A stretch of DNA of 64,000 bases from Sulfopaludibacter sp035606355 (GTDB lineage Bacteria; Acidobacteriota; Terriglobia; Bryobacterales; Bryobacteraceae), in contig DATNFO010000039.1 in assembly GCA_035606355.1 (NCBI GenBank), forward strand, positions 62,001-126,000. The letters are read 5' to 3'. This document shows positions 1 to 10,367 of this stretch, piece after piece. A program made the position numbers and the translations under genes. The notes beneath the pieces were generated by a model, which was not told the DNA's origin, made no database searches, and was given only the letters and a program-made list of their open reading frames with translations. Numbering within the stretch: the stretch's first letter is position 1; the number at the start of each line of letters is the position of its first letter.

Positions 1-1308
1 CAGCAGCAGATCCGCCGGCCGCAGCATCAGCCGCGCGATCAGCACACGTGCCTTCTCACCGCCCGACAGACTGGCGATCGGCCGATCCAACTGGCCCGCG
101 TCGAAGAGAAACCGCTTCGCCCACCCCGCCACATGAATCGGACGATCGCGGAAAATCACATGATCGCCATGCGCGCCGAGACCCTCGCGCAGCGTTTGCG
201 CACCGTCCAACTGCTCGCGAGCCTGATCGAAATACACGATCCGCAACCCGTCCGCGCGCTCCACTGTGCCCGTATCCGGCGCAAGCTCGCCCGCCAGAAT
301 CCGCAGCAGTGTCGTCTTGCCCGTTCCATTCAAGCCGAGCAGCCCGAGGCGCGTGCCCGGCGACAGCGTAAACGTCACATCGCGGAAGAGCGTACGGCCG
401 CCGAGTTCTTTCGCCGCGCCTTCCACCGACGCCAGCCGCCTGGTGCGCCGCCCGGTCGCGGTGAAATCGATCTGACTCGTTCCCTTCGGGCCGCGCGCCT
501 CCATCTCCCCCAACTCCCGAATCAGCCGCCCGGCCTCGTCGATACGCGCCTTCGATTTTCCCGTGCGCGCCTTGGCTCCGCGCCGCAGCCACTCGACTTC
601 ACGCCGCACCGTATTCGCCAGCGCTTCCTGCCGGTTCGCCTGCGCCAGCAGAAACTCTTCCTTCTTCTCCAGAAAGCGGCTGTACGTGCCTTCCACCCGG
701 AAGATGCCCTCGGGGTACACGCGGTCGATCTCCGCCATATCGTTGACGACGTTCTCGAGGAAATACCGGTCGTGACTCACCACCACGCTGGCGAACGACG
801 CCCCGGCCAGCAGCTTCTCCAGCCACAGAATCCCCTCGATATCCAGGTGATTCGTCGGCTCGTCGAGAAACAGCAGATCGGGATCGCCGGCCAGTTCGCG
901 AGCAATCGACAGCCGCCTCCGCCAGCCGCCCGACAGCGTCTCCGTGCGCACGCTGACATCGGTGAACCCCGCCCGACCGAGCGCCTGATTCACGCGAGCC
1001 GCGTGCTCCATCTCATCGAGATGCTCGCTCTCGATCGCCTCGGCCAGAACCTGCGAAGCCGTTTGCCCCGCCGGAAACTCGGCCTCCTGCGCCACGTATC
1101 CGATGCGAATCTTTCGCCGCATTGAGACGGTCCCCGAATCGGGCTCCAACTGACCGGAAAGAATTTTCAGCAGCGTGCTCTTGCCGGATCCGTTCGGACC
1201 GATCAAGCCCAGCCGCTCGCCCTCGCTGATGCCGAGCGAGATGCCGCGGAACAACTGGCGCGCGCCAAACGATTTCGAAAGGTCCGTACAACTCTCGAGG
1301 AGGGCCAT
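1..1308 (-). CDS. ABC-F family ATP-binding protein (C-terminus outside window)
   Basis: Translating the minus strand from the ATG at 1308 gives 436 residues without a stop before the window edge. There are two ABC domains. The first has Walker A GPNGSGKS near residues 37-44, signature LSGGWRRR near 119 and Walker B FLDEPTNHLD near 142. A basic linker (RRGAKARTGKSKARIDEAG) follows, then a second Walker A (LNGTGKT) and signature LSGGEKARV just before the edge. Duplicated ATPases with a linker and no membrane segments define ABC-F proteins (Uup/EttA type), which normally act on the ribosome or on DNA rather than in transport. The ATG overlaps the TAA of the upstream permease by one base, so the two are probably translationally coupled. 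A transport role with those permeases cannot be excluded. Confidence 0.93.
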   Translation of the reverse strand, partial: MALLESCTDLSKSFGARQLFRGISLGISEGERLGLIGPNGSGKSTLLKILSGQLEPDSGTVSMRRKIRIGYVAQEAEFPAGQTASQVLAEAIESEHLDEMEHAARVNQALGRAGFTDVSVRTETLSGGWRRRLSIARELAGDPDLLFLDEPTNHLDIEGILWLEKLLAGASFASVVVSHDRYFLENVVNDMAEIDRVYPEGIFRVEGTYSRFLEKKEEFLLAQANRQEALANTVRREVEWLRRGAKARTGKSKARIDEAGRLIRELGEMEARGPKGTSQIDFTATGRRTRRLASVEGAAKELGGRTLFRDVTFTLSPGTRLGLLGLNGTGKTTLLRILAGELAPDTGTVERADGLRIVYFDQAREQLDGAQTLREGLGAHGDHVIFRDRPIHVAGWAKRFLFDAGQLDRPIASLSGGEKARVLIARLMLRPADLLL

Positions 1309-2567
1309 TATTCGTAACGCAAAGCGTCGACCGGATCGAGCTGCGCTGCCTTCATCGCCGGCCACACCCCGAAGAACACGCCGATCGCCACCGACACCGT
1401 AAAGCCCGTGATCAGCGCCCATGACGGCACCTTCGAAGGCAGCGACGGCACCAGCGCGCCCACCGCCATCGTAATCAGAATCGAAATCACGATGCCCATC
1501 ACGCCGCCCGCGCCGGTCAGCGTCATCGCCTCTACCAGGAACTGCCCGACGATGTCCCGCTTGCGCGCCCCCAGAGCCTTCCGCACGCCGATCTCGCGCG
1601 TCCGCTCCGTTACGCTCACCAGCATGATGTTCATCACGCCGATGCCGCCCACCAGCAGACCCAGCGCGGAGATCGCGATCGCCACCAGCCCGATCAGCCC
1701 CGTGATCTGGTCGAACTGCTGAATAATCTGGTCCGGCGTGGAGATGGAAAAATCGTTCGGCGCGGACGTGGCCAGATGCCGTATCCGGCGCATGGCGCCT
1801 TGCACTTCGTCATAAGCTTCCTGCCGCTTGCCGTTGCGCGCCTTGGCGATCACCATCACCTTATCCACTTGCGGATAGCGCAATTGCGCCGTGCGCCACG
1901 GAATCACTACCTGGCTATCCTGCCCGTTCTCGCCGAAGAACCCGCCCTTCGCCTTCGCGTAGACTCCCACCACCGTATACTCCGCGCCATCCATCATGAA
2001 CGTGCGGCCGACGGCGTGCCCATCGGGGTAGAGCGCCTTCGCAACGTTGTATCCGATCACCGCGACATGCGCCCCCCGCTGGTCCTCTTCATTGCTGAAG
2101 AAGCGGCCGTCTTCAAAATCGCGGGGCGAAAGGTCGTCCATGTTCGCGGTCACGCCCGCTACGTTGATGCTGTCCGCCTCATACCCGGGAACTCGCGCGG
2201 TGATCGGATTTCCGTCCACCACGGCGGGAATGTACAGATTCAGCGCGGTCGCTTCCACCGAGCCGCACCAGCGCTTGATGGTGTCCGCGTACTCCGGTTT
2301 CATCGCCCGCCGCTTGCGCTCTTTCGGCGGAATCTGATTATCCGGCGCACTCGGGTCGCCCGACGACTTATAGAGGAAGATGTTGTCGGGACCCAGTTCC
2401 TGGAAGAAATCGACGACCCCCTGCCGCAGACCCGTCAGCAGAGACGCCACCGTCACCACCGTCGTGATGCCGATTACGATGCCGAGAATCGTCAGCATGG
2501 AGCGGAAGCGGTGGCTCCATACGGCGTTCATCGCCATCTGCATGTTTTCTTTTGGGCTGATATACAC
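1308..2567 (-). CDS. MacB/FtsX-type ABC transporter permease
   Basis: An approximately 419-residue inner-membrane permease. One TM segment lies near the N-terminus (MLTILGIVIGITTVVTVA), then a large periplasmic MacB_PCD region, then three C-terminal TMs including the family hallmark VSVTERTREIGVRKALGAR. MacB-type proteins transmit force across the membrane for efflux or lipoprotein release. The start is uncertain. A GTG at 2567 lies five bases after the stop of the upstream gene and gives MYISPKENMQMAMNAV. An ATG at 2633 would overlap the previous gene by 61 bases, and an ATG at 2543 is also possible. It has no ATPase domain; its partner would be MacB-like or, by position, the downstream ABC-F protein. 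Confidence 0.92.
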   Translation of the reverse strand: MYISPKENMQMAMNAVWSHRFRSMLTILGIVIGITTVVTVASLLTGLRQGVVDFFQELGPDNIFLYKSSGDPSAPDNQIPPKERKRRAMKPEYADTIKRWCGSVEATALNLYIPAVVDGNPITARVPGYEADSINVAGVTANMDDLSPRDFEDGRFFSNEEDQRGAHVAVIGYNVAKALYPDGHAVGRTFMMDGAEYTVVGVYAKAKGGFFGENGQDSQVVIPWRTAQLRYPQVDKVMVIAKARNGKRQEAYDEVQGAMRRIRHLATSAPNDFSISTPDQIIQQFDQITGLIGLVAIAISALGLLVGGIGVMNIMLVSVTERTREIGVRKALGARKRDIVGQFLVEAMTLTGAGGVMGIVISILITMAVGALVPSLPSKVPSWALITGFTVSVAIGVFFGVWPAMKAAQLDPVDALRYE

Positions 2568-2572
2568 GCTGG

Positions 2573-3847
<1,275 letters not shown>

Positions 3848-3890
3848 CTATATTCAGGATAACGTAATATGTAAGTTCAGTAACGCTTCC
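3848..3890. promoter_or_regulatory. Compact divergent promoter
   Basis: The 43-bp gap separates two divergent start codons. A plus-strand -10-like TAATAT lies at 3865-3870, about 20 bases before the ATG at 3891. The same AT-rich core can serve the opposite strand. Inference from sequence only. Confidence 0.4.
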
Positions 3891-4274
3891 ATGCCGATGC
3901 TTCGCCTCGCCTACGCCACTCAATTCCTGATCGCGATCGCGACGGTGTTCCTGGTCTGGGGCCAGGTCGGCGGGCAGACGCACCTGGATGCCATCCCCTG
4001 GTACCTTAAGCTGTGCGCCGGAACGGGCGCCGCGTACGCCATTGTCAGAGCGACCGCCGCCGCGGTTTCGCGCGACTCCGTGTGGAACGGAGGCACGCTG
4101 CGCTGGGGCGGAATCCTGATCGCGCTGCTCATCGGCTGCGGCATGCTCTCATACTACTCGCACCTCTATTGGGAGCCGGCCGATCAGCCTCAGGACGATA
4201 GCCAGGATGCCGGGCAAATCGGCCAGCTTCGCATACCCACCTTACCGTTCCCCGGCGCTACACTGAGACCGTGA
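3891..4274 (+). CDS. Small hypothetical membrane protein
   Basis: 127 residues with three predicted TM segments (about 5-25, 38-56 and 71-91) and a hydrophilic acidic/Gln-rich C-terminus. No family recognised. Its stop overlaps the GTG start of the following GH28-like gene by four bases (GTGA), so the two are probably translated together. An alternative start is the ATG two codons later. Confidence 0.75.
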   Translation: MPMLRLAYATQFLIAIATVFLVWGQVGGQTHLDAIPWYLKLCAGTGAAYAIVRATAAAVSRDSVWNGGTLRWGGILIALLIGCGMLSYYSHLYWEPADQPQDDSQDAGQIGQLRIPTLPFPGATLRP

Positions 4275-5950
4275 CCAGCCGCAGGAACTTTCTTTCGCGC
4301 AGCGCACTCGCCGCCGCATCAACCCTCTCTCTCAAATCCGCAACGCCTTCGGGAATCGACGTCCGCGCTCACGGCGCAACCGGCGACGGCAAAACGCTCG
4401 ACACGGCGGCCATCAACAAAACCATCGACGCCGCGGTGGCGGCGGGCGGCGGCACGGTCATCTTTCCTGCCGGAAACTACCTTTCGCACTCCATCCATCT
4501 GAAGAGCAATGTCGCGCTATACCTCGATGCGGGCTGCACCATCGTCGGCGCGGGGCAACCCGCCGAAGGACAGGCCGGCTTCGATCTGCCGGAAGCCAAC
4601 GAATGGGATATGTACCAGGATTTCGGCCACAGCCATTTCCACAACAGCCTGCTGTGGGGAGAGGGCATAGAGAATGTATCGATCGTCGGCCCGGGCCGAA
4701 TCTGGGGCAAAGGCCTCAGCCGTGGCGCCGGGCAGGACACGCCGAACGCTCACCTGCCGGGAGTCGGTAATAAGTCGATCGCGCTCAAGAACTGCCACAA
4801 CGTGCTGCTGCGCGATTTCTCGATTCTGCATGGCGGCCATTTCGGCATTCTCGCCACCGGCGTCGATAACCTCACCATCGATAACCTGAAGATCGATACC
4901 AACCGCGACGGCATGGATATCGACGCGTGCCGCAACGTCCGCGTCTCGAACTGTTTCGTCAACTCGCCGTGGGACGACGGCATTTGCCTGAAGGCGGATT
5001 ACGCGCTCGGCCGCGCCAAGCAATGCGAGTATGTGACCATTACGAACTGTTATGTAAGTGGCTGCTGGGAAGAAGGCACCATGTTAGATGCCACTTACAA
5101 ACGCTTCGGACCGGAAGCGCGCGTGCCCCACACCGGGCGCATCAAGTTCGGCACCGAATCGAACGGCGGCTTCCGCAACATTACTATCTCCAACTGCGTG
5201 TTCGAAGGGTGCCAGGGGCTGGCGCTCGAAACCGTGGACGGCGCGCTGCTGGAAGATGTCACCGTGACCAACATTTCGATGCGCGATATCACCACCGCGC
5301 CCATCTTCATGCGTCTCGGCCGCCGCATGCGCGGACCCGATGACGCCAAAATCGGCACTCTCAAGCGCGTGATTATCAGCGACCTGGTCTGCTCCGGCTC
5401 GGCGGCGAGAGTCGGGTCCGTCATCAGCGGAATTCCCGGCCATGAAGTGGAGGATGTGAAGATTTCGAACATCGAAATCGTGCACGAAGGGGGCGGCACA
5501 AAGGAAGATGCCGCCTTCGTTCCGCCGGAGTACGAAGACGCTTATCCCGAGCCCAATATGTTCATGGGCGGCAGCCGCGGCAGTGGAAGAGGCGCGGATG
5601 GCAAGTGGCACGCCGAAGGTGGACCCCGGGCCGCGAATGCCGCGCCGCCCCAACGTCCACCGCAGCCTCGTCCGCGCACGCCGCAGCACTCCATGCCCTC
5701 GCACGGCTTCTATATCCGGCACGTGAATGGAATTCAGTTCGACAACATCGAAATTCGAACCGAGAAAGAAGACCTGCGGCCCGCCTTCGTACTGCAGGAT
5801 GTGGAAGACGCCGAGTTCTTCCGTATCAAAGTCCCCCACCCGGCAGGAGTCCCAATCTTCGCGCTTCACAACGTGAAAGATTTCGAAGTAGAGCGCTGCA
5901 CCGGAGTTGCCGATACCAAACTAGCCACCGCCGAAAACAAAACGTTGTAG
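4271..5950 (+). CDS. GH28-family / pectate-lyase-superfamily glycoside hydrolase, Tat-exported
   Basis: 559 residues starting at GTG 4271. An N-terminal twin-arginine motif (SRRNFLSRSA, residues 3-12) followed by an Ala-rich stretch indicates Tat export. The body is a right-handed parallel beta-helix of the polygalacturonase type. The start GIDVRAHGATGDGKTLDT is typical of the superfamily. Candidate catalytic aspartates lie in NRDGMD (211-216) and DDGICLK (235-241), matching the NTD and DD motifs of GH28. The protein probably hydrolyses pectic galacturonan or rhamnogalacturonan outside the cytoplasm. A Gly/Arg/Pro-rich low-complexity insert at about 435-480 interrupts the late coils and is unusual for the family. 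The exact substrate is not deducible. Confidence 0.88.
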   Translation: MTSRRNFLSRSALAAASTLSLKSATPSGIDVRAHGATGDGKTLDTAAINKTIDAAVAAGGGTVIFPAGNYLSHSIHLKSNVALYLDAGCTIVGAGQPAEGQAGFDLPEANEWDMYQDFGHSHFHNSLLWGEGIENVSIVGPGRIWGKGLSRGAGQDTPNAHLPGVGNKSIALKNCHNVLLRDFSILHGGHFGILATGVDNLTIDNLKIDTNRDGMDIDACRNVRVSNCFVNSPWDDGICLKADYALGRAKQCEYVTITNCYVSGCWEEGTMLDATYKRFGPEARVPHTGRIKFGTESNGGFRNITISNCVFEGCQGLALETVDGALLEDVTVTNISMRDITTAPIFMRLGRRMRGPDDAKIGTLKRVIISDLVCSGSAARVGSVISGIPGHEVEDVKISNIEIVHEGGGTKEDAAFVPPEYEDAYPEPNMFMGGSRGSGRGADGKWHAEGGPRAANAAPPQRPPQPRPRTPQHSMPSHGFYIRHVNGIQFDNIEIRTEKEDLRPAFVLQDVEDAEFFRIKVPHPAGVPIFALHNVKDFEVERCTGVADTKLATAENKTL

Positions 5951-6006
5951 GTACCGGTCTCCTGACCGGTACCAGGCGAGCGAAGCGCGCCCGAGCCGCG
6001 CCCCCA
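5950..6006. repeat. Short multi-hairpin element (copy 1)
   Basis: Right after the GH28 stop, a perfect 10-bp stem with a TCCT loop (GGTACCGGTC and GACCGGTACC, 5950-5973) is followed by a second GC-rich imperfect stem, AGGCGAGC-gaa-GCGCGCCC. Its layout is shared with the elements at 11886, 30655 and 41278 although stem sequences differ. It may also work as a terminator. Confidence 0.6.
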
Positions 6007-6042
6007 CGTGCAGGAACTTACAAACTTGAAACTTCCCTCGCA

Positions 6043-6495
6043 ATGGGGGAGTCTATTAGTCAGCCGGAGATGATCCGCCTGTTCGACAAACTGGCCCTCG
6101 CGCTTGGCCTTTTGGCCGTGCTTTGGGGACTGGCTCGCCTCAATCAGGGAACCGAATCGTGGCTGCGGCCCGCCGGCGCTCCTCCCGCGCAGGTAAAGAT
6201 CTTACGCTTCTACGCAAGCGTGGGCGTTTTGATGACGGGCGAGAAGGCCCAGCTTTGTTACGGCGTGGAGAACGCCAAAACCGTGCACATTTCGCCTCCC
6301 TTTGCCGATGTTTCTCCGTCCTCGGGCCGGTGTCTGGAAGTCGGGCCCGAGCACACCACGCACTACACCATTCTGGCGGAAGGGTTCGATGGCCGGGTCG
6401 CGATGCAATCGCTCACCCTGCCCGTGGAGAATGTCCCGGCGGGTCCGCGCCCGGTGCAAATGGTTGCCGCGCTGCTTGAGGAACCGGCGCGATAA
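6043..6495 (+). CDS. Small membrane-anchored hypothetical protein
   Basis: 150 residues from ATG 6043. One N-terminal TM segment (about residues 14-31, LALALGLLAVLWGLARL) is followed by an extracytoplasmic domain of about 100 residues with beta-strand character. Its spacing (VKILRFYASVGVLMTGEKAQLCYGV) resembles the Ig-like domains that recur in acidobacterial secreted proteins. Two cysteines could form a disulfide. No family assignment. An internal ATG at 6070 is an alternative start. Confidence 0.65.
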   Translation: MGESISQPEMIRLFDKLALALGLLAVLWGLARLNQGTESWLRPAGAPPAQVKILRFYASVGVLMTGEKAQLCYGVENAKTVHISPPFADVSPSSGRCLEVGPEHTTHYTILAEGFDGRVAMQSLTLPVENVPAGPRPVQMVAALLEEPAR

Positions 6496-6504
6496 TTCGC
6501 CTCC

Positions 6505-7251
6505 TCAGTTCTCCGTCGGAATCCTCTCGGCGTGATCGACAATCAGAACTTCGACCGAACCCTTGGCCGGTTCCAGTTTCAGTCCGAGTTGCTCCTGAAT
6601 AGCGGCAAAAAGATCGGGGGAGCTGGTATCGCGATCATCGCGCCGCCATCTCAGATTGATGTCGAAGTTTCCCGCCAGGCCCGTACGGTCCACAACCTGG
6701 TATCCCGCGGCATGACCGATCAGCCCCGCAAGTTGTTGAACAGTGATCGCATGGCCGATAACTCCGCCCGGGATCAGCGAAGCAGGCGTTCGATCCCCGC
6801 GAACATGGTCCGGGTCCGGGGTGTCCGCGCCATCGGACTTCTTCAACTTTGGGCCGCCCTTTCCCGCCACTAGATAATAGATTCGCGCATCCTTCGTTTC
6901 GCGATGAACAGCCAGCTTGAATCGCTCGGCCAATAGCGCTTGCATCATTTCCGGAACTCGATCCTTTGGAACGCCGGGCGGCAGCTTTGCCCCTACATCA
7001 TAGTGTTGTTCATCGAGCCACGCGGGACCGCCCTTGATCAGCTCGCTGTCGAACCGGTATGCCATGGCAATCAAAAGTTTGAGCGAGAGATTCGCGTAAC
7101 GCACCATCGCCGGATCTGTGTCCAAAGCTGCCAGCCGCGTGCCGCCATGACTCGGCGACATCTTGACGGAAGCCACTTCGAATCTCGCTTCGGACTGCGC
7201 GAAAGCGGTCAACACCATCGCGAATACAGCGGCGGGAATTCGCAAATGCAT
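6505..7251 (-). CDS. TIGR03435 family protein, secreted
   Basis: 248 residues. A signal peptide (MHLRIPAAVFAMVLTAFAQ) precedes the complete TIGR03435 domain: FEVASVK at the start, LIAMAYRF, LLAERFKLAVHRETK in the middle, VDRTGLAGNFDINL, and LGLKLEPAKGSVEVLIVDHAE at the C-terminus. The family is greatly expanded in Solibacter-like acidobacteria and its function is unknown. Two further copies lie in this window: one fused to an M56 peptidase (52341) and one behind an EF-hand protein (57388). This copy stands alone, 9 bases from the end of the convergent small membrane-protein gene. Confidence 0.92.
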   Translation of the reverse strand: MHLRIPAAVFAMVLTAFAQSEARFEVASVKMSPSHGGTRLAALDTDPAMVRYANLSLKLLIAMAYRFDSELIKGGPAWLDEQHYDVGAKLPPGVPKDRVPEMMQALLAERFKLAVHRETKDARIYYLVAGKGGPKLKKSDGADTPDPDHVRGDRTPASLIPGGVIGHAITVQQLAGLIGHAAGYQVVDRTGLAGNFDINLRWRRDDRDTSSPDLFAAIQEQLGLKLEPAKGSVEVLIVDHAERIPTEN

Positions 7252-7292
7252 GCTAGAAGACTACCCCCGAACCAGCCCGGAAGCAACAGACC

Positions 7293-8000
7293 CTACCGCA
7301 AAATCACCAGCCGCACCCACAAGCGCAACAACTGAGCGAAGGTGGTTGCCAGCGACTTCACGCGAAAAAATTGCGAGCGCCCGTGCCGGCGCTCATAATG
7401 ATGCACGCCCACCTCTCTGACCTCGCAGCGGCTCAGTTCCAGCTTGCGCACCAGTTCCACGCAGATGGTGCCGCTGGTGCTGGTGAGATTGATGGATTGC
7501 AGCAGGCGCCGGCTGATCAGGCGGTAGTCGCAATCGATGTCGCGGATGCGTATGCGGAATAACACCCGCGAGCAGAAGTTGTAGATGTTGCCGATCCAGA
7601 TGCGATGCGCGGGGTCGTGCCGCTCCAGCTTGAACCCGTTGACCAGGCCGGTGTTCGGCCCGCACAATTCCAGAAGCCGCGGCAGCTCGGAGACATCGTA
7701 CTGCCCGTCGCCATCCGTATAGAAGACGTAATCTTTCGTGGCCGCCGCGAACCCGCTGCGCAGCGCGCCGCCGTAGCCGCGATTCTGTTCGTGCGTCACC
7801 ACGCGCATGTACGGCGCGAATTCAACGCGGAGCGATTCCAGCACCTCCGCGGTTTTGTCCCAACTGCCATCGTTGACCACGATCAACTCGTAGTCTTCCA
7901 CGTGCTCGCGAAGGACGTCGAAGGCCGTGCGCACCAGCGCGGGAAGCGAAGGCGCATCGTTGTACGCGGGGAAGAACACACTCAGCGATGCGAATTTCAT
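7293..8000 (-). CDS. Glycosyltransferase family 2
   Basis: 235 residues from ATG 8000. It begins directly with the GT-A fold (LSVFFPAYNDAPSLPALVRTAF), then VVNDGSWDKT near residue 40 and the DXD-like YTDGDGQYD near residue 88. Homologues of this DPMS/DolP-mannosyltransferase-like group transfer sugars from nucleotide or polyprenyl donors at the membrane face. The start overlaps the stop of the methyltransferase by four bases (ATGA), so it is co-translated. An upstream in-frame ATG at 8111 lies inside the methyltransferase and is not favoured. Acceptor unknown. Confidence 0.9.
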   Translation of the reverse strand: MKFASLSVFFPAYNDAPSLPALVRTAFDVLREHVEDYELIVVNDGSWDKTAEVLESLRVEFAPYMRVVTHEQNRGYGGALRSGFAAATKDYVFYTDGDGQYDVSELPRLLELCGPNTGLVNGFKLERHDPAHRIWIGNIYNFCSRVLFRIRIRDIDCDYRLISRRLLQSINLTSTSGTICVELVRKLELSRCEVREVGVHHYERRHGRSQFFRVKSLATTFAQLLRLWVRLVILR

Positions 8001-8755
8001 GACACCTTTTCCCCGACGATGACAATGGATTGACCGAACGGGAAATTCAGGCCCGCCCCGATGCACGCCGCCTCGAACGCCAGCGGAGCTCCGAGCGCGC
8101 GATTCAGCCACGGCGCGACCGGTTCCACGCCGCTGGACGCGTGCTGCGTGGTGAGCGGCTCCCAGAGGCGGAATTTGGCGAGCGCGACCGGCGAGAGCAG
8201 CGTGTTCGCATAGGTGCTGCGCACCACGCGCAGACCCGCCGCGGCAAACGCTTTCTTTAGTCCCGCGCGCGTGAAGCGCTGGCGCTCGAAGACGAATTCG
8301 GAGTGGCGGCTGCGGAGAAAATCGAAGGCCGCGGCGCGCACGACCGCGAGTCCGCCGGGCCGCAGCACGCGCGCCAGCTCCGCCGCGGCGTGGCGTTCAT
8401 CGCCGCGTTCCAGATGCACGAAGACGTCCATGGAGAGGGCAAGGTCGAACGACGCGGCGGGAAACGGGAGACGCAGAATGTCCGCCTGCACGGGCTCCCG
8501 CAGCCCCAACTGGCGCGTATAGCGCAGTCCTTCGCTAGCCAGGTCGAGCGGCACCATTGGCCAGCCGCGCTCCGTCTGCAACAGAGCGGAGAGATAGCCC
8601 GTGCCGCAGCCCGCTTCCAAAACGCGCGACGGTTTGCGCCCGCCGAGCAGCGGATCGAGCATGCGAAACAGAATGTCGCGCATGCCGCGATACCACCAGA
8701 AATCGCGCTCGCTCTGAGCGATGTTGGCGAACTCCGCCGGGTTCATTCCCGTCAT
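7997..8755 (-). CDS. Class I SAM-dependent methyltransferase
   Basis: 252 residues. Motif I VLEAGCGTGYLS (about residues 45-56), a post-I region with PLDLASEGLRY, motif II FDLALSMDVFVHLE and motif III RVLRPGGLAVVRAAA identify a Methyltransf_11/25-type Rossmann enzyme. The C-terminal 70 residues are hydrophobic (APLAFEAACIGAGLNFPFGQS), as in methyltransferases that act on lipid-linked or glycan substrates. It overlaps rnc upstream and the GT2 gene downstream by four bases each. The methyltransferase-GT2 pair suggests modification of a cell-surface glycan or lipid; the substrate is not known. Confidence 0.9.
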   Translation of the reverse strand: MTGMNPAEFANIAQSERDFWWYRGMRDILFRMLDPLLGGRKPSRVLEAGCGTGYLSALLQTERGWPMVPLDLASEGLRYTRQLGLREPVQADILRLPFPAASFDLALSMDVFVHLERGDERHAAAELARVLRPGGLAVVRAAAFDFLRSRHSEFVFERQRFTRAGLKKAFAAAGLRVVRSTYANTLLSPVALAKFRLWEPLTTQHASSGVEPVAPWLNRALGAPLAFEAACIGAGLNFPFGQSIVIVGEKVS

Positions 8756-9537
8756 AGTTGGGGGCCGGATACGGTCTCTTCACTGACGGCGGCGGCCGGC
8801 GTGGCGGCGGATGGCTGTCCGGCGTTGCGCAGCCTCTCGTACACGCCGCGGGCGGCTCGCTGTGCCGCGATCTTCTTGGTGCGGCCTTCCGCTTGCCCGT
8901 TCCATTCCTTGCCGACCCGCACTTCCACGGTGAACGTCTTGGAGTGTTCCGGACCCCGTTCCTTCACCACGGAATAACGCGGCTGTGGAAGCTTGCGCGA
9001 TTGCGCCAGTTCCTGAAGGGCGCTCTTGAAGTTGGTGATGGCGGGCTGAATGTCCGTGCCCGCTTCTTCATCGCCGCTGTACGGCGCGTCCAGAATGTAG
9101 TCCGTCACGAAGGTGCGCGCCGCGACGATGCCGCCATCCAGGTAGATGGCCGCAATCACCGCTTCCAGCCCATCCACCAGCAGCGTTTTCTTGGCGCGGC
9201 CGCCGCTCATTTCCTCGCTGCGGCCAAGATCCAGAAAGCTGCCGAGATCCAGGCGCCGCGCAATGCCGTGCAGGTGCGCGGCGCTTACCAGGTGCGCCTT
9301 CTGGCGCGACAGCTCGCCTTCGCTTGCGCCCGGCAGGCGCTGCACCAGAGCTTCGGAGACCAGAAAGCCCAATACCGAATCGCCGAGGAATTCGAGCTGC
9401 TCGTTATCGTGAAGTGCGGCGCCCGCGCCCCGTGCTTCGTTCGCCAGCGAACTATGGGTGAGGGCGCGCTGCAACAGCTCCTGGGACGAGAACCGGTATC
9501 CGATTCTCGCCTCCAGCGATGCCGTTTCGGGGCGCAT
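8752..9537 (-). CDS. rnc: Ribonuclease III
   Basis: 261 residues. The RNase III domain carries the signature NEQLEFLGDSVLG near residues 43-55 and the second acidic cluster ALEAVIAAIYLDGG (LVDGLEAVIAA), with the metal-binding D and E residues present. A double-stranded RNA-binding domain follows from about residue 165 (NFKSALQELAQSRKLPQPRY, then KIAAQRAARGVYE). The C-terminal tail of about 25 residues is Ala/Pro-rich. It processes rRNA precursors and other structured RNAs. Its stop overlaps the methyltransferase ATG by four bases, an unusual neighbour for rnc, which is often beside acpP/fabF or era. Confidence 0.96.
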   Translation of the reverse strand: MRPETASLEARIGYRFSSQELLQRALTHSSLANEARGAGAALHDNEQLEFLGDSVLGFLVSEALVQRLPGASEGELSRQKAHLVSAAHLHGIARRLDLGSFLDLGRSEEMSGGRAKKTLLVDGLEAVIAAIYLDGGIVAARTFVTDYILDAPYSGDEEAGTDIQPAITNFKSALQELAQSRKLPQPRYSVVKERGPEHSKTFTVEVRVGKEWNGQAEGRTKKIAAQRAARGVYERLRNAGQPSAATPAAAVSEETVSGPQL

Positions 9538-9546
9538 GCTTAGTGT

Positions 9547-10335
9547 TTATTTCCCCTTCGCTGCCGTGGCCTGGGTCTTGATGCCGGTGCAGGCCTGCTT
9601 GATGGCGGGCAGAGCGGTGGCATCGGCGAGCACCTTGTCGCACACCGTGATGGCCTCATCGTTCTTGCCGCTCTGCTGCAGCGCGGAAGCGAGCCGAACC
9701 TGGTGCGCGGGCTCCTGCGGGTCGCTGGCAACCGCCTCGCGGAAATCGGCTATCGCCACGTCATACTTCTTGCGCTGCAGGGCGACGAGCCCTAAATCGT
9801 CCTGCGCCTGGCCGGAGAACATTTTCTTGGCGTCGTTCCACTGTTCGTCGGTGAGTTGCGGATTCGGTTTCTCGGCAGTCTTCAGGGCGTCGAGTCCGGC
9901 GTTCAGTTCCTTGTCCGCCTTGCTGAGTTTTTCTTCGCGATCCAGATCGTTGGCGCCCACGTGCTGCACGATTACTTCCCCGAGATCGATATGCGCGCGG
10001 TAGTCCTTCGGATCCGCCGCGATCGCCTGCTCATAATAAACCTGCGCCTTAATGGGATCCTTCTTTCTGTTGTACGCGTCGCCTTCCATTACGAACGCGA
10101 TGGACTTGAAGTCCGTGTCGGCGAACTTGCTGATGAGGTCGTCGGCGGCCGCGATCACCCCATCCCAGTTCTGCTGATTCTGAGCCGTGAACAGTGCCTG
10201 TAGGGCCTGCAACTCAGCTTGCGACTTCGGCGCGGGGCCTTTCTTTGCGGCAGGCGCCTGGGCCGGCGCTTGGGCCGGCGCTTGGGCGAACGCGGCAGCG
10301 ACCGCCAGTAAGCCCGTGAGCATCAATTTCTTCAT
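9547..10335 (-). CDS. Secreted tetratricopeptide-repeat protein
   Basis: 262 residues. A signal peptide is followed by an (APAQ)n linker and Lys/Pro-rich stretch, then TPR-like helices across residues 45-250 (for example FVMEGDAYNRKKDPIKAQVYYEQAIAADP and LVALQRKKYDVAIADFREAVASDPQ). TPR arrays act as protein-binding scaffolds, here probably in the periplasm. AGGAG lies nine bases before the ATG. It sits 9 bases upstream of rnc. Confidence 0.85.
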   Translation of the reverse strand: MKKLMLTGLLAVAAAFAQAPAQAPAQAPAAKKGPAPKSQAELQALQALFTAQNQQNWDGVIAAADDLISKFADTDFKSIAFVMEGDAYNRKKDPIKAQVYYEQAIAADPKDYRAHIDLGEVIVQHVGANDLDREEKLSKADKELNAGLDALKTAEKPNPQLTDEQWNDAKKMFSGQAQDDLGLVALQRKKYDVAIADFREAVASDPQEPAHQVRLASALQQSGKNDEAITVCDKVLADATALPAIKQACTGIKTQATAAKGK

Positions 10336-10367
10336 CGTTTCTCCTTGGTAGCCGGGCGCACCCGGCG

